Source of the DNA: VXNJ01 sp965249595
GTDB taxonomy: Bacteria; Chloroflexota; UBA11872; VXNJ01
Direction of reading: 5' to 3'
Assembly: GCA_965249595.1 (NCBI GenBank)
Contig: OZ252242.1
Location: forward strand, 1,984,001-2,048,000
DNA: 64,000 nucleotides
Each line of letters opens with the position of its first letter. Within the stretch, counting starts at the first letter, position 1. Below, one piece after another: positions 34,253 to 44,064 of this stretch. The notes beneath the pieces were generated by a model that was not told where the DNA came from, ran no database searches, and worked only from the letters and a program-made list of their open reading frames with translations. A program made the position numbers and the translations under genes.

Positions 34253-35983
34253 TTAATTCCACAGCCGCCGCGCCGCGCGCAGCACGCGCGCGAGCACCGC
34301 ATCTGGGTCGCGGTCCAGCCAGACAACATCAGCCGAATCCGCATTGGCTATAAGCCAGTTATCGATGCGGTGGGACACGCTCTCATCGGATGGCAGCCCT
34401 TCGACCGGACCGATTGCCGTCAGCTCGTCAACCGCGCCAGCCAGCTGGATTTCATCGCCGGTCGGCAATTCCCTTTTTTGCACGATCTGGCTGTCGGCGA
34501 TTAACCAAAGGGCCATCGTGCCCGGTTCAACAGCGTGGGTTACCGCCAGAACCCGACCACCCGAACGGCCGGCCGGCAGCGGTCTTGGCCAGCGCGGCCG
34601 GCGGTTAAGGCGCCGAAGGAAACGCGCCGCGTCCTCTCCTGTGGACCGTTTCAAGGCCCGTCGGGCGGCCCCGGCACCGAAGTTGAGCATTTCAGCTGCG
34701 GCGTCTAAAGCAATGCCGGGCGGCGCACTGCTCGCCCGCCAAGTTGGCGGAATTGAGAGAGCTCTGCGCAGACCTCCCGCCATATCCCGCGCGTCGGCGC
34801 TGGTCCGAAATGGTCCGGCCAGCGCTCGGGCGCCTTTCCGGGGATGGCCCTGGGCGCGCAACTGCCCGTGCCCGTCCCTATCCACCAAGGCAACGAAATG
34901 GGTCCCGACGCGGGATCGCTTCTGGCGATTGAAGAATGGGTCATGGGCCGAAATCTGTTCCTGTTCGGCAATTGCGGCGGCCAATTCCGACCCGAGCACG
35001 TCGTACTCGATGTGGTCGACCAGTTCCAACAAACCATCGCGGCGGCGGCGGCGGCGGTTTGTGTTGGTCAGGTGCGAGCGCACGCGTCGCTGCAGCGAAC
35101 GCGCCATGCCCACGTAGAGCACTTCGCCGTTGGCGGCCAGCAAGCGGTAGACGCCGGGCAATGCCGGCAGTCCGGCGGCGGCCTGCGCGATTAGGCGCGC
35201 CAGTCGGCGATCGTCGCCGCGGCGTAGGACATAGGCATCGCGTAACGACCCCACGGTCCCCATGCCATCAGCGGTCGCTTTCTCAATCTGCTGGAGAAAA
35301 ATCAGGCGCACGGCTTCGGCGTCCGAGCCGGCGCGGTGCACTTCGCGCGGCGCAATTCCATAAATCGAGAGGGTGCGGGCCAAACCATAGGGAGCATCTT
35401 GCGGGTACTGGATCGCTGCGATTTCAGCGGTGTCGAGGCCGTCGTGCGGGAACGGGGGCAACCCGGCCCAGTGCGCTTCTTGATTTAGGAAATTTAAGTC
35501 CGATGGGAGGTTGTGCGCCACCAGCACTGCTCCAAGGCAAAAATCCGCCAATTCACCCACCGCCCGATCCGGCGATGGGTATCCATCAAGCATTTCAGGT
35601 GTTATTCCGGTCATTCGGGTAACTGCCCTGGCGATCGGAGCCGGGCACGAAACCAGGGTCGCATACCGCCCACGCACACCGTCGGCGCCGAAGCGGACCG
35701 CCGCCAGTTCAATCACCCGATGCCGCCCTGACGCTCCACCGTTCGATTCGACGTCAAGAGCCACGAACTCAGCATGCGCCAATGACACATGCCGCATCTG
35801 CCAAGCGGCAAGCGATACCTGCCCCCCTTCGCGATCAATTCGGTGGTCGGACTCCACGGCGGCGGCTAGTTGCTCAACCAACGGAGCAGGCGGCGATTCA
35901 ACTGCGACATAGACCCTTTTGGCCAATTCCGCGATTTCAATTGGCCTATCGGCCTCGGCGAGCACGCGCAGGGCCCGCGCCAT
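34253..35983 (-). CDS. DEDDh exonuclease fused to a UvrC-like GIY-YIG nuclease domain
   Basis: 576 residues in three parts. The N-terminus (about 1-65) is a helical, winged-helix-like segment. Next is a DnaQ-type 3'-5' exonuclease (about 70-235) with FVALDVESNG (D and E), LVAHNLPSDLNFLNQEA (D) and the HRAGSDAEAV H/D pair. From about residue 270 comes a GIY-YIG domain: LPGVYRLLAANGEVLYVGMA then RSLQRRVRSHLTN, with the expected Gly, Tyr and Arg. The C-terminal 200 residues resemble the middle of UvrC/Cho-like proteins. Such fusions are known in Actinobacteria and related groups and are presumed to act in DNA repair. The gene is just downstream of the second PF04020 gene. Confidence 0.88.
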   Translation of the reverse strand: MARALRVLAEADRPIEIAELAKRVYVAVESPPAPLVEQLAAAVESDHRIDREGGQVSLAAWQMRHVSLAHAEFVALDVESNGGASGRHRVIELAAVRFGADGVRGRYATLVSCPAPIARAVTRMTGITPEMLDGYPSPDRAVGELADFCLGAVLVAHNLPSDLNFLNQEAHWAGLPPFPHDGLDTAEIAAIQYPQDAPYGLARTLSIYGIAPREVHRAGSDAEAVRLIFLQQIEKATADGMGTVGSLRDAYVLRRGDDRRLARLIAQAAAGLPALPGVYRLLAANGEVLYVGMARSLQRRVRSHLTNTNRRRRRRDGLLELVDHIEYDVLGSELAAAIAEQEQISAHDPFFNRQKRSRVGTHFVALVDRDGHGQLRAQGHPRKGARALAGPFRTSADARDMAGGLRRALSIPPTWRASSAPPGIALDAAAEMLNFGAGAARRALKRSTGEDAARFLRRLNRRPRWPRPLPAGRSGGRVLAVTHAVEPGTMALWLIADSQIVQKRELPTGDEIQLAGAVDELTAIGPVEGLPSDESVSHRIDNWLIANADSADVVWLDRDPDAVLARVLRAARRLWN

Positions 35984-36011
35984 CAGGTCAGCGGCGATTT
36001 TGCTTTCCCAC

Positions 36012-36404
36012 CTAACGGCGTCGGGATGATCGTCGAGCCCCTAGCAACATCGAGCTTGTAAAGGTGACGGCACTGATAACTAGCACGGTCAACAATCCGG
36101 TAAAAGGCCCGTCGACGGAGATTTCTAGCGGAAGCTGCAGCACAACCCAAAAAAGGCCGCTGGCGCCCAGAACTTGGATAAAGCCGAATGTTGCCGCGGT
36201 CAGCAGGCAACCCAGCGGGCCCAGCAGTTTGAATACCAGCGGACGAACGATCATGGTCAGGAAGGCAAAGGCCGCCGAAAAGCCAGCCAGAGTCGCCCAG
36301 AATCGGTTTGTTTCGCTTGGCGGTAGGGTGAGGCCAGTAAAAAGCGCGTCGGCCACTATCATTCCGGCAATCGCCGCCAGCCAGCCGACTAAGAACGGCC
36401 GCAT
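36012..36404 (-). CDS. PF04020-type membrane protein
   Basis: 130 residues with four hydrophobic helices, including VGWLAAIAGMIVADALF, FSAAFAFLTMIVRPLVFKLL and LLTVLVISAVTFTSSMLLGA. The MIVRPLVFKLLGPLGCLL block matches the family signature, as in the gene at 31165-31668. Start at ATG 36404; a TTG immediately upstream is also possible. It lies 28 bases upstream of the exonuclease gene and 32 bases downstream of the dehydrogenase, so all three may form one transcript. The function is unknown. Confidence 0.8.
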   Translation of the reverse strand: MRPFLVGWLAAIAGMIVADALFTGLTLPPSETNRFWATLAGFSAAFAFLTMIVRPLVFKLLGPLGCLLTAATFGFIQVLGASGLFWVVLQLPLEISVDGPFTGLLTVLVISAVTFTSSMLLGARRSSRRR

Positions 36405-36436
36405 CAATGGCCGGCGCCATCTAGAGACCGCGCCAA

Positions 36437-37330
36437 TTAACCCGTCGGACGAACCTCAACGCCGGCATGCCGCTCCAGCGTCAATACTGCCGCGGTTATG
36501 TCCATCCCGCCATTGCCCGCGGCTTGAGCCTCGCGCATGAAACTCTCAGCCAAGGCGCCAATGTTGTTGCGCACTCCGAGCGACCGGCAAAGATCAGACG
36601 TCAAACCCAAGTCCTTGGCGAGCAGGTCAACTGAAAATGCCGGCTCGAAATCTCGATTGAATATCTTCATCGTGAAATTGCGGTCCAGCGATGCCGACGC
36701 CGCGGTCGCCGACTGGAGCACTTTGAGTAGCAATTCCGGGTCAATGCCGAATTTTTGAGCCATTACAAACGCCTCCCCACTTATCGCCAGCTGGGCCGCG
36801 AAAATGACTTGGTTCGCCATCTTGGTCACCGACCCGGCACCCGGGCCACCCATCAGGGTCACGTTGCCGCCGAGCACGTCCAAAACTGGTTGGGCCCGGT
36901 CGAAGACCTCCTTGTCGCCACCGATCATGATCGCCAAAGTGCCGGCTTCGGCTCCCCAGGGCCCGCCGGAAATAGGGGCATCCAGGTAGCCTTGGCCCTT
37001 GGCCTTGGCAGCCTCATAGCACTTGATGGCGGTGTCGGTGCCGTTGCTCGAAAAATCAATCAAGATCGACCCTGGCGCCGCCCTGTCGATGACCCCGCCG
37101 GGGCCCAAAAATATTTCTTCGGAAATCTGCGGAAGCAGCAAACAGGCCCCGACAACTTCGCATTGGGCGGCTAGTTCGCCCGGCGAATCGGCCAGCACTG
37201 CGCCTTGCGCGACTAGGTCATCGGCCTTGCTGGCGGTCCGGTTCCAAACAACAACTTCGAACCCAGCTTTGACCAAGTTAGCGGTCATGGGCAAGCCCAT
37301 TGTTCCCAATCCGATAAAACCGACTTTCAT
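36437..37330 (-). CDS. Beta-hydroxyacid dehydrogenase (3-hydroxyisobutyrate/tartronate semialdehyde reductase type)
   Basis: 297 residues. The Rossmann motif is VGFIGLGTMGLPMTANLVKA, the substrate-binding loop is the canonical YLDAPISGGPWGAEAGTL, and the catalytic Lys lies in GSVTKMANQVIFAAQ. All hallmark residues are present, unlike the paralog at 20823-21755 whose substrate loop is changed. Plausible substrates are tartronate semialdehyde, 3-hydroxyisobutyrate or succinate semialdehyde. Confidence 0.92.
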   Translation of the reverse strand: MKVGFIGLGTMGLPMTANLVKAGFEVVVWNRTASKADDLVAQGAVLADSPGELAAQCEVVGACLLLPQISEEIFLGPGGVIDRAAPGSILIDFSSNGTDTAIKCYEAAKAKGQGYLDAPISGGPWGAEAGTLAIMIGGDKEVFDRAQPVLDVLGGNVTLMGGPGAGSVTKMANQVIFAAQLAISGEAFVMAQKFGIDPELLLKVLQSATAASASLDRNFTMKIFNRDFEPAFSVDLLAKDLGLTSDLCRSLGVRNNIGALAESFMREAQAAGNGGMDITAAVLTLERHAGVEVRPTG

Positions 37331-37424
37331 GCCATCGTCCTTTGCAGATAAATTGCTTATTTGTAATTTGATTTGATCGGTGCCCGCATTAAAGGCGCTG
37401 AACTTTCATTCCGAAATGCCCGAC

Positions 37425-40400
37425 CTAATTCGGCCTGCGGTCGGCCTCATTATCGAATCCGCCGGCAACGATCTCTCCAATCGATACCCCCGACGGAAGT
37501 GTTGCCGCCAGTTCTCGCAATGTGCCAACCGGCTCTGGCAGCACAAGCCTTACCGTCCCGGCTTCGCCGCGCAATTCCAACTGCGCCGTCATGTCGCCGG
37601 GGTGATCTTTAAGCACCGCCCACAGCTGCTCCAGCCGCGATTGATCGGATCGCTCGTCGCCGCTCAACGAAACCCTTAGCAATCCAATCGCCGGCGATTC
37701 CGCCGGCGGAGATTGGCGTGCGGGAGAACTGGCCGAACTCCCGGTCGATTCCCGCCGCGGTTCCGCGGGCGGATTTACCGGATCGCGATCAGCGACATAA
37801 CGAGCGAGGTTGGCCAACGGTTCCAGGCGTCCGCTGTCGCCCACCACCAGCCGCACGCCGGCACCGTCGCTTTCCACTTTGCCGCGAACCCATATGCGGG
37901 CACCATCAGAGAGAAGTGACCGGGCTTTTTCAAACATCCTCGGCAAGACGGTGACGCTGAGACCTACCGGATCTCCGGCGGCGCAGCGAAATACGCACAT
38001 CGAATTGTTGTTTCGAGTTCTAAATGAGCGAAATTCGGTAATCATGCCGCCGGTCGTCACCGTCGTATCGATTTGTTGGTGACTCACCTCGCCGGGTTGT
38101 TTGGCCCCACCCGCGCGCAGCTGTTCGGCGACCCCGTCAAGTGCGTCGGCGGTAAAGTTCACGCCGAGCAGTTCACGCTCCCAAGCCGCCTTCTCCTCGG
38201 CACTGGCGGCCGGGGCGTTGGGCAGGGCAAAGGCCGCCTGCACTTCACCGTGACCGTTGTCGCCGGCACCGCCAAAGAGCGTTTGCTGCCCGACCAATCC
38301 GGCCGAACGCAAACTTTGCAGATGGCGGATCGTTGGCTCAATGGCCGCCAGCAGGCGGGCGCGATCGCCGAACTCATCCATCGCTCCCGATTTGACCAGG
38401 CGCTCCAGCTGCAGGCGACCCAACTGGCTATTTGACCGCTTGCAAAGATCGGCCATATCGGTAAAGGGGCTGCTGCGGGCCGCTGCAATTGAATCGGCCA
38501 CGTGACGTCCGACGCCCTTGATCGAAGCCAGGCCAAAGTAGATCGATTCCCCGACCACTTCAAAATCGGTACCCGATCGTAAGATCGTGGGCGGCTCGAC
38601 ATCGAGCTTCAACTGCCTGCATTCGCCGATCGCGGCGGCCAATTTTGCGGTGTCGCCGGCTGCCGTCGTAAGCACGGCAGCCATAAATTCACGCGGGTAA
38701 TTGGCTTTCAGGTAGGCGGTCCAATAGGCGACCGTGCCGTAGTAAAAAGCGTGCGCCTTGTTAAATCCGTAGCCGCCGAACGGCTCCACCAGTTCGTAGA
38801 TCGACACCGCGACATCACGGTCAATGTTTCGCTCAGTGGCACCGGCAACGAACTTTTCGCGCTGCACTTTGAGCTCCGCCGGAATCTTCTTGCCCAGGGC
38901 CTTGCGCAACACGTCAATCTCCGGCCAGCTAAATCCGGCCAGTTCCCGGGCGGCAATGAGGACTTGGTCTTGATAGACCATCACGCCGTACGTTTCGCGC
39001 AGCACCGGCTCGAGCAGGGGGTGCATGTACTTGACCCGGTCGGGTACCCTTTTCATCGCCACATACTGGTCGATATTGCCCATCGGCCCGGGCCGATAGA
39101 GGGCAACCAGCACTGCCAGGTCCTCAACCCGCGTTGGTTGCAGCTGAACTAGCGAGCGCGTCATGCCCTCGCTTTCCAGCTGGAAGCAGCCGACCGTCCG
39201 GCCCGACGAGAGCATCGAAAAAGTCTTTTGGTCGTCGAAGGGAATGTCTTCGACCGTCAAATGGCGTCCGTGATTGCTCTCGATCATCGTGAGCGCCAGG
39301 TCGATGGTCCGAAAAGTGGTCAGGCCCAAAATGTCGAGTTTTAAAAACCCGATGGTCTCTAGCGTCTCGAATGTGAATTGCGAAACGATTTCGCCCTGTT
39401 GGCCGCGCATCAGCGGAACGTGTTCGGCCAATGGTTGGTTGGATACCACCACGCCGGCCGCGTGAACCGACGGGTTACGCGAGATCCCTTCCAACCGCAG
39501 GCCCAAGTCGATCAGTTTCCGAACCTGTGGATCGCCGGCATAGGAACTTTGGATTTCAATGACGTTGTCTACGGCCCGTTGCAGATCCCAAGGGTCGACC
39601 GCGTTCTGCGGTATGGCTTTGGCTATCCGGTCGACGGAGTCGTAGGGCACTCCCAGAACCCGGCCCACGTCGCGCAGCACCTGCCGGGCGGCCAACGTAC
39701 CAAAAGTGGCAATTTGAGCCACATGCTCGGCACCATATTTGTTGGTCAGGTATTCGATTACAGTGGCCCGGTGATTGTCCGGAAAGTCCATGTCAATGTC
39801 CGGTGGACGGTCGCGCCGACCATCATTTAAGAACCGTTCGAACGGTATGTCGCGCTGGATCGGATCTATGCCGCTGATGCCCAGCGCGAAGGCCACCAAC
39901 GACCCTCCGACCGAACCGCGCGGGCCGGCCAGGATTCCGCGTTGGCGAACAAACTGGAATATCTCGGCGTGGATGAGGAAGTAGACCTCAAATCCCAGTT
40001 CGCAGATGATCGATAGCTCGTGCTCGAGCCGGCGATGATATTCAGGCCCGGCGCCGGACCGGCGCTCTTCCAGGCCGTTTGTCGCCAGCCGGCGCAGGAA
40101 TTGGGCGGCCGAAACCCCTTCGGGTAATTCGACGGCCGGCAGAGAGATGCGACCCAGGTCGAGTTGCAGATCACACTGTTCGGCCACCGCCAGCGTGTTT
40201 TTGTAGGCCCCGGGGAATTCGGCAAGCAGCGACTGCATTTCTTCCGCCGCGGCCAGGTGGTAGCGGGCATCGGTCATCCGCATCCGGTTCTCGTCGTCGA
40301 CCCGCGCCTTGGTGCCAATACAGAGCAGGGCGTCGTGGGCTTCCCAGTCGTCCTCGGCAACGTAGTGGACGTCCTGGGTTCCAACCAGGCGGGACCCCAG

Positions 40401-41003
40401 TGAATCGGCTATGTCCAGCAAGCCCCTGTTTAACTGCTTTTCAAACGGCAGATCGTGATTCATCACCTCGATAAAAAATCGCTCGGGCGTAAAGATCTCG
40501 CGATAGCGGCCCGCCAATTGAAGGGCCGAATCAAGATTGCCGTCACGGATTCGCCGTGACACTTCGGATGCCGGGCAACCGGAAAGGCAAATAATCCCTT
40601 CCGAATTCGCGGCCAGCAAATCCAGATCGATGCGAGGTTTGTAGTAAAAGCCCTCCAAATTGGCCCGCGAAACCATTCCAATCAAATTGCGATAGCCGGT
40701 TTCATCGCGCGCCAGCAACGTCAGGTGGCTCGAACTTTGATCGCGGCGGTGTTCCTTGTCGTTCATCGATCGGGCGGCCACGTACACTTCGCAGCCAACG
40801 ATTGGCTTAATGCCTTGGCGGCGGGCCTCAAGATAAAAATTCATGACTCCATACATTGAGCCATGGTCGGTCAGCGCCAGCGCCCCCATCCCCAGTTCGC
40901 TCGCGCGCGCGACCAATTCGGGGATTTTGCCCATGCCATCGAGCAGGCTGAATTCAGAATGAACGTGCAGATGCACGAAATCTGATTGCAAGCCCTTCTG
41001 CAT
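37425..41003 (-). CDS. dnaE: DNA polymerase III subunit alpha
   Basis: 1192 residues, the normal DnaE length, from the ATG at 41003 that opens directly into the PHP domain (DFVHLHVHSEFSLLDGMGKI). The frame is open further upstream, but that part is unrelated. The polymerase palm carries the catalytic aspartates in PPDIDMDFPDNHRATVIEYL (about residue 400), and the fingers include GGYGFNKAHAFYYGTVAYW. Tandem helix-hairpin-helix (SIKGVGRHVADSI) precedes a C-terminal OB fold (GGMITEFRSFRTRNN to GARIWVRGKVES). The extreme C-terminus is proline/serine-rich then a VGTLRELAATLPSG tail. It is the replicative polymerase. Confidence 0.97.
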   Translation of the reverse strand: MQKGLQSDFVHLHVHSEFSLLDGMGKIPELVARASELGMGALALTDHGSMYGVMNFYLEARRQGIKPIVGCEVYVAARSMNDKEHRRDQSSSHLTLLARDETGYRNLIGMVSRANLEGFYYKPRIDLDLLAANSEGIICLSGCPASEVSRRIRDGNLDSALQLAGRYREIFTPERFFIEVMNHDLPFEKQLNRGLLDIADSLGSRLVGTQDVHYVAEDDWEAHDALLCIGTKARVDDENRMRMTDARYHLAAAEEMQSLLAEFPGAYKNTLAVAEQCDLQLDLGRISLPAVELPEGVSAAQFLRRLATNGLEERRSGAGPEYHRRLEHELSIICELGFEVYFLIHAEIFQFVRQRGILAGPRGSVGGSLVAFALGISGIDPIQRDIPFERFLNDGRRDRPPDIDMDFPDNHRATVIEYLTNKYGAEHVAQIATFGTLAARQVLRDVGRVLGVPYDSVDRIAKAIPQNAVDPWDLQRAVDNVIEIQSSYAGDPQVRKLIDLGLRLEGISRNPSVHAAGVVVSNQPLAEHVPLMRGQQGEIVSQFTFETLETIGFLKLDILGLTTFRTIDLALTMIESNHGRHLTVEDIPFDDQKTFSMLSSGRTVGCFQLESEGMTRSLVQLQPTRVEDLAVLVALYRPGPMGNIDQYVAMKRVPDRVKYMHPLLEPVLRETYGVMVYQDQVLIAARELAGFSWPEIDVLRKALGKKIPAELKVQREKFVAGATERNIDRDVAVSIYELVEPFGGYGFNKAHAFYYGTVAYWTAYLKANYPREFMAAVLTTAAGDTAKLAAAIGECRQLKLDVEPPTILRSGTDFEVVGESIYFGLASIKGVGRHVADSIAAARSSPFTDMADLCKRSNSQLGRLQLERLVKSGAMDEFGDRARLLAAIEPTIRHLQSLRSAGLVGQQTLFGGAGDNGHGEVQAAFALPNAPAASAEEKAAWERELLGVNFTADALDGVAEQLRAGGAKQPGEVSHQQIDTTVTTGGMITEFRSFRTRNNNSMCVFRCAAGDPVGLSVTVLPRMFEKARSLLSDGARIWVRGKVESDGAGVRLVVGDSGRLEPLANLARYVADRDPVNPPAEPRRESTGSSASSPARQSPPAESPAIGLLRVSLSGDERSDQSRLEQLWAVLKDHPGDMTAQLELRGEAGTVRLVLPEPVGTLRELAATLPSGVSIGEIVAGGFDNEADRRPN

Positions 41004-41094
41004 GGGTGATTTTAGGATTGTGGGTCGCAAATTTGCCCTCAGCGAAGGCCGCTGCGGTTGATAATGGGCCAATTCCCCAGGGGCGAGGGGGCCG

Positions 41095-41310
41095 ATGGAC
41101 CTAACGACGCTGATAATCCCGATGGCCATAGTGGCCGCCGCCATCGTGCTATTGCCGCGCCTAATGGGGCCGCAGGGGCCGCGCTGCAATCGCTGCGACG
41201 GTAGCGGCAACATCGACGAGCGGTGGCCGGACCCGTCAAAACCCAACGGCTGGCATGTGGCCAGCGGTTCTTGTCCCAAATGCGGAGGCAAGGGCCGACT
41301 GCGCCGCTAA
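41095..41310 (+). CDS. Small membrane-anchored zinc-finger protein (DnaJ-type CxxCxGxG)
   Basis: 71 residues. An N-terminal transmembrane helix (LIIPMAIVAAAIVLLPRLM) is followed by two DnaJ-like half-sites, CNRCDGSGNI and CPKCGGKGRLRR, about 29 residues apart. Together they can bind one zinc ion. The ATG follows GAGGGG at five to six bases. It is divergent from dnaE and 26 bases before the FGGY kinase. I do not recognise a named family; it may be a redox- or chaperone-like membrane protein. Confidence 0.75.
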   Translation: MDLTTLIIPMAIVAAAIVLLPRLMGPQGPRCNRCDGSGNIDERWPDPSKPNGWHVASGSCPKCGGKGRLRR

Positions 41311-41336
41311 CGCAGTAAGCCGAACGCCCCAATACC

Positions 41337-42839
41337 TTGTCGCAACCCGTATTTATCGGCCTTGATGTCGGCACGACCGGCGTTAAGGCAACCGCTTTTG
41401 ATACCGAATGCCGTCCGGTCTGTTCGGCCCTGGCTGAATTGCCGATGCTCTCGCCAGCGCCGGGGGCGGCCGAACAGGATCCGCAAAATTACGTCGATAC
41501 CGCCTTTTCGGTGCTAGCTGAGTGCGTGGCAAAGGCCCGAATCGAGCACCGACGCGAAGTAGCCGCGGTTGCGATCAGCGCAATCATCGGGTCGTTGGTG
41601 GTCCTCGATAAGGACTGTCAACCGTTGGGTCAGGCATTCACATGGGCTGACCTGCGTTGCACGCAACAGGTTCACGAAGCCGAACAGGCTCTCGGTCACG
41701 ACAATGCCTACCGGGCAACCGGCTGCCAGATCCATTCCATTTACACCGGCCCCAAGATTGCCTGGTTAAGTCAGGCCGATCCCGAAAGGTTCGCCGCCGG
41801 CCGGTGGTTTGTTCCGCTCAAATCACTGCTCCTGCACCGCCTCACCGGACGCATGTTGCTCGACCGCTCGGTTGGCTCGGGCTCCGGCCTGCTGGGCATC
41901 GGCGGACTGCAATGGGATCCCGCCTGGTTGGACCATCTCGGTGTCGAAGCATCGTGCCTTGGGGAGTTGGTGGAGTCCGACACGCAGGTTGAATTTCTGC
42001 CCGCCGCGGCCCGTCGTCTGGGACTGCCAATGGGGACGCCGCTCATTGTCGGGGCGGCCGACGGAATGCTCTCGTCACTCGGCGTCGGCGCCATCGGCGA
42101 GGGTGTTTACACGGCCATGATCGCCACTTCGGCGGCCTGCCGCACCGTCGACGATCGACCGATCCTGCACCCTGAGCGGGCGACCTGGTCCTACTACTTA
42201 GCTGACGGTCTGTGGGTAAACGGCGGCGCCATTTCTTCAGCCGGTATCGTCTACCGCTGGGTGCGTGACACGTTTTTCGCAGATTCGCCGGACGGCGACG
42301 GCTACCGGGCGATCAACGCGGCCGCCGAGCGCGCGCCGGCCGGTGCCGAGGGGTTGCTGCTGTTGCCGTACCTGGCCGGCGAACGCACGCCCAACTGGAA
42401 TGCGGATGCCCGCGGGATGCTGCTTGGCCTCACCCTTGGCCACTCGCGCGAGCACATTGCGCGGGCGGTGATGGAATCGATCAGCCTGCATCTCACCCAG
42501 GTGATGGTGGCCCTGCGCCAAATCTGTACCCAGCCCACTCAGGTACGAACCACCGGTGGGTACCGCGGCAGCAAATTTTGGGTACAGATGCTCGCCGATT
42601 GTCTAGATTGCGAATTGTCATTGCCGGCCGAAGGCGATGCCTCGGTGCTCGGGGCGGCGCTACTGGCGATGCGGGCCCGAGGCGCGATTGGGTCGCTCCA
42701 TGAAGCCCGCAAGCTGGTTCCGGTCGTAAGTATCGTCCGGCCTGATCCGAACGCCAGCAAATACTACCGGGCCCAGTTAGCCCGATTTGAAGACTTCTAC
42801 GCAGTGCTGAGCCGACACTTCGGCGTGTTTGCAACCTAG
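41337..42839 (+). CDS. FGGY-family carbohydrate kinase (gluconokinase/xylulokinase type)
   Basis: 500 residues with the ASKHA kinase fold. The first phosphate motif is VFIGLDVGTTGVKATAFD, substrate contacts lie in GQAFTWADLRC, the second phosphate region is IVGAADGMLSSLGVGAI, and the adenosine motif is VRTTGGYRGSKFWVQMLADC. The TWSYYLADGLWVNGGAISSA block resembles gluconate kinases more than xylulokinases. The start is TTG 41337. An MFS transporter follows by 19 bases, a pairing that suggests import and phosphorylation of one sugar or sugar acid. Confidence 0.88.
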   Translation: MSQPVFIGLDVGTTGVKATAFDTECRPVCSALAELPMLSPAPGAAEQDPQNYVDTAFSVLAECVAKARIEHRREVAAVAISAIIGSLVVLDKDCQPLGQAFTWADLRCTQQVHEAEQALGHDNAYRATGCQIHSIYTGPKIAWLSQADPERFAAGRWFVPLKSLLLHRLTGRMLLDRSVGSGSGLLGIGGLQWDPAWLDHLGVEASCLGELVESDTQVEFLPAAARRLGLPMGTPLIVGAADGMLSSLGVGAIGEGVYTAMIATSAACRTVDDRPILHPERATWSYYLADGLWVNGGAISSAGIVYRWVRDTFFADSPDGDGYRAINAAAERAPAGAEGLLLLPYLAGERTPNWNADARGMLLGLTLGHSREHIARAVMESISLHLTQVMVALRQICTQPTQVRTTGGYRGSKFWVQMLADCLDCELSLPAEGDASVLGAALLAMRARGAIGSLHEARKLVPVVSIVRPDPNASKYYRAQLARFEDFYAVLSRHFGVFAT

Positions 42840-42858
42840 ATAGGAGAACGGACACCCG

Positions 42859-44064
42859 ATGCGCCGGTTTCTGCAAAGCCTAGGCAATCGCCTTTTGCCC
42901 GGGCAACAGCCCCAATTTCGCCTTTTAGTTGCCGCCGGCGCCCTTTACTCGCTCGGGTTCTTCGCCTACAACACCGTATTTACCAACTTTGTCGTCGAAT
43001 CGATCGGCATTTCGCCATTCGAACTGGGGCTGCTGGAAACAATCCGCGAGGTGCCCGGGCTGTTGTCGGTATTGATGGCCGCGGTAGTGATGATGCTCCT
43101 CGAACCGATGGTTGCCGGAATCGCGTTGCTGCTGATGGCGTTTGGGGTACTCAATTACTTCTATATCGACTCAGTGAGTCTGCTGATCGTCTTTTCGCTC
43201 ATTTGGAGCGTCGGATTCCACACCTGGGCGCCGCTTTCAATGTCACTGGCCCTGCGCTATGGCAAGGACTCCGAGACCGGAACCCGCCTCGGAATACTCC
43301 GATCATCGGGCAACATCGCCGCCTTGGCCGGGATTGCCGTCGTCTATTTGGTCACCGCCGGGTTCGGCTTCCGCCCGATGTTCATCTTTTCGGGCGTGAT
43401 GATCGGGCTGGGTGGGCTGACCATGTTCGCCATCAAATCCAAGGAACGACCGCCCGAGCAGCGAATCGTAATTCGGCGCCAATACTGGCTGTTTTACGTC
43501 CTCCAGGTCCTCAACGGCGGCCGCCGCCACATCTTCATGACGTTTGCCATTTTCGCCCTCGTCGACCTCTATGGGACTGAAATCTCAGTCATCACTACGC
43601 TGTTTTTGATCAATCAAGTCGTGACCATATTTGCCGCCTACGTATTCGGCCGCTGGATCGACAAATACGGGGAGCGGCTGGTGTTTGTTCCATCCACGTT
43701 TTTTATCGGACTCGTATTTCTCGGATACGCATTCATCGATTCGGCGATCATCCTATTTGCGCTGTACGTGATTGACAATCTGCTTTTCTCCAATTCAATG
43801 GCGATCGCAACCTGGGGCAAGAAAATGTTGATCACGGACTCCGACCTTCGTCCGACGATGGTCACCGGTCAGACCATGAACCATATCGCCGCGGTGATCG
43901 TTCCGATTACCGGCGGGATCCTGTGGCAAGAATTCGGTCATGTCGTCCCGTTCGTCGGCGGCGCGGTAATCGCCTTGGCCAGCTGTGGATTCGGCATGCT
44001 CATGACCGAACAGCGCTTCGACCCCCGGCTGCGCCAGGCCGCCGCTTCATCGAGCGCGATCTAG
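42859..44064 (+). CDS. Major facilitator superfamily transporter
   Basis: 401 residues with about twelve transmembrane helices, from LLVAAGALYSLGFFAYNTVF to VVPFVGGAVIALASCGFGML. A cytoplasmic loop after helix 2 and the central basic region KSKERPPEQRIVIRRQY are typical of MFS. The ATG at 42859 follows AGGAGAAC. It shares no close similarity with the DHA2 paralogs at 50.9-53.8 kb. Context with the FGGY kinase suggests a sugar or sugar-acid importer. Confidence 0.85.
   Translation: MRRFLQSLGNRLLPGQQPQFRLLVAAGALYSLGFFAYNTVFTNFVVESIGISPFELGLLETIREVPGLLSVLMAAVVMMLLEPMVAGIALLLMAFGVLNYFYIDSVSLLIVFSLIWSVGFHTWAPLSMSLALRYGKDSETGTRLGILRSSGNIAALAGIAVVYLVTAGFGFRPMFIFSGVMIGLGGLTMFAIKSKERPPEQRIVIRRQYWLFYVLQVLNGGRRHIFMTFAIFALVDLYGTEISVITTLFLINQVVTIFAAYVFGRWIDKYGERLVFVPSTFFIGLVFLGYAFIDSAIILFALYVIDNLLFSNSMAIATWGKKMLITDSDLRPTMVTGQTMNHIAAVIVPITGGILWQEFGHVVPFVGGAVIALASCGFGMLMTEQRFDPRLRQAAASSSAI

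Noticed and set aside
34936..35622. 228-codon plus-strand frame opposite the exonuclease gene
   Set aside because: The product is Arg/Pro/Gly-rich with no domain, and the minus strand encodes intact nuclease motifs.
40991..41291. N-terminal extension of DnaE by 96 codons upstream of 41003
   Set aside because: The extra residues are unrelated to DnaE and overlap the well-formed small zinc-finger gene on the other strand; the PHP domain begins right after ATG 41003.
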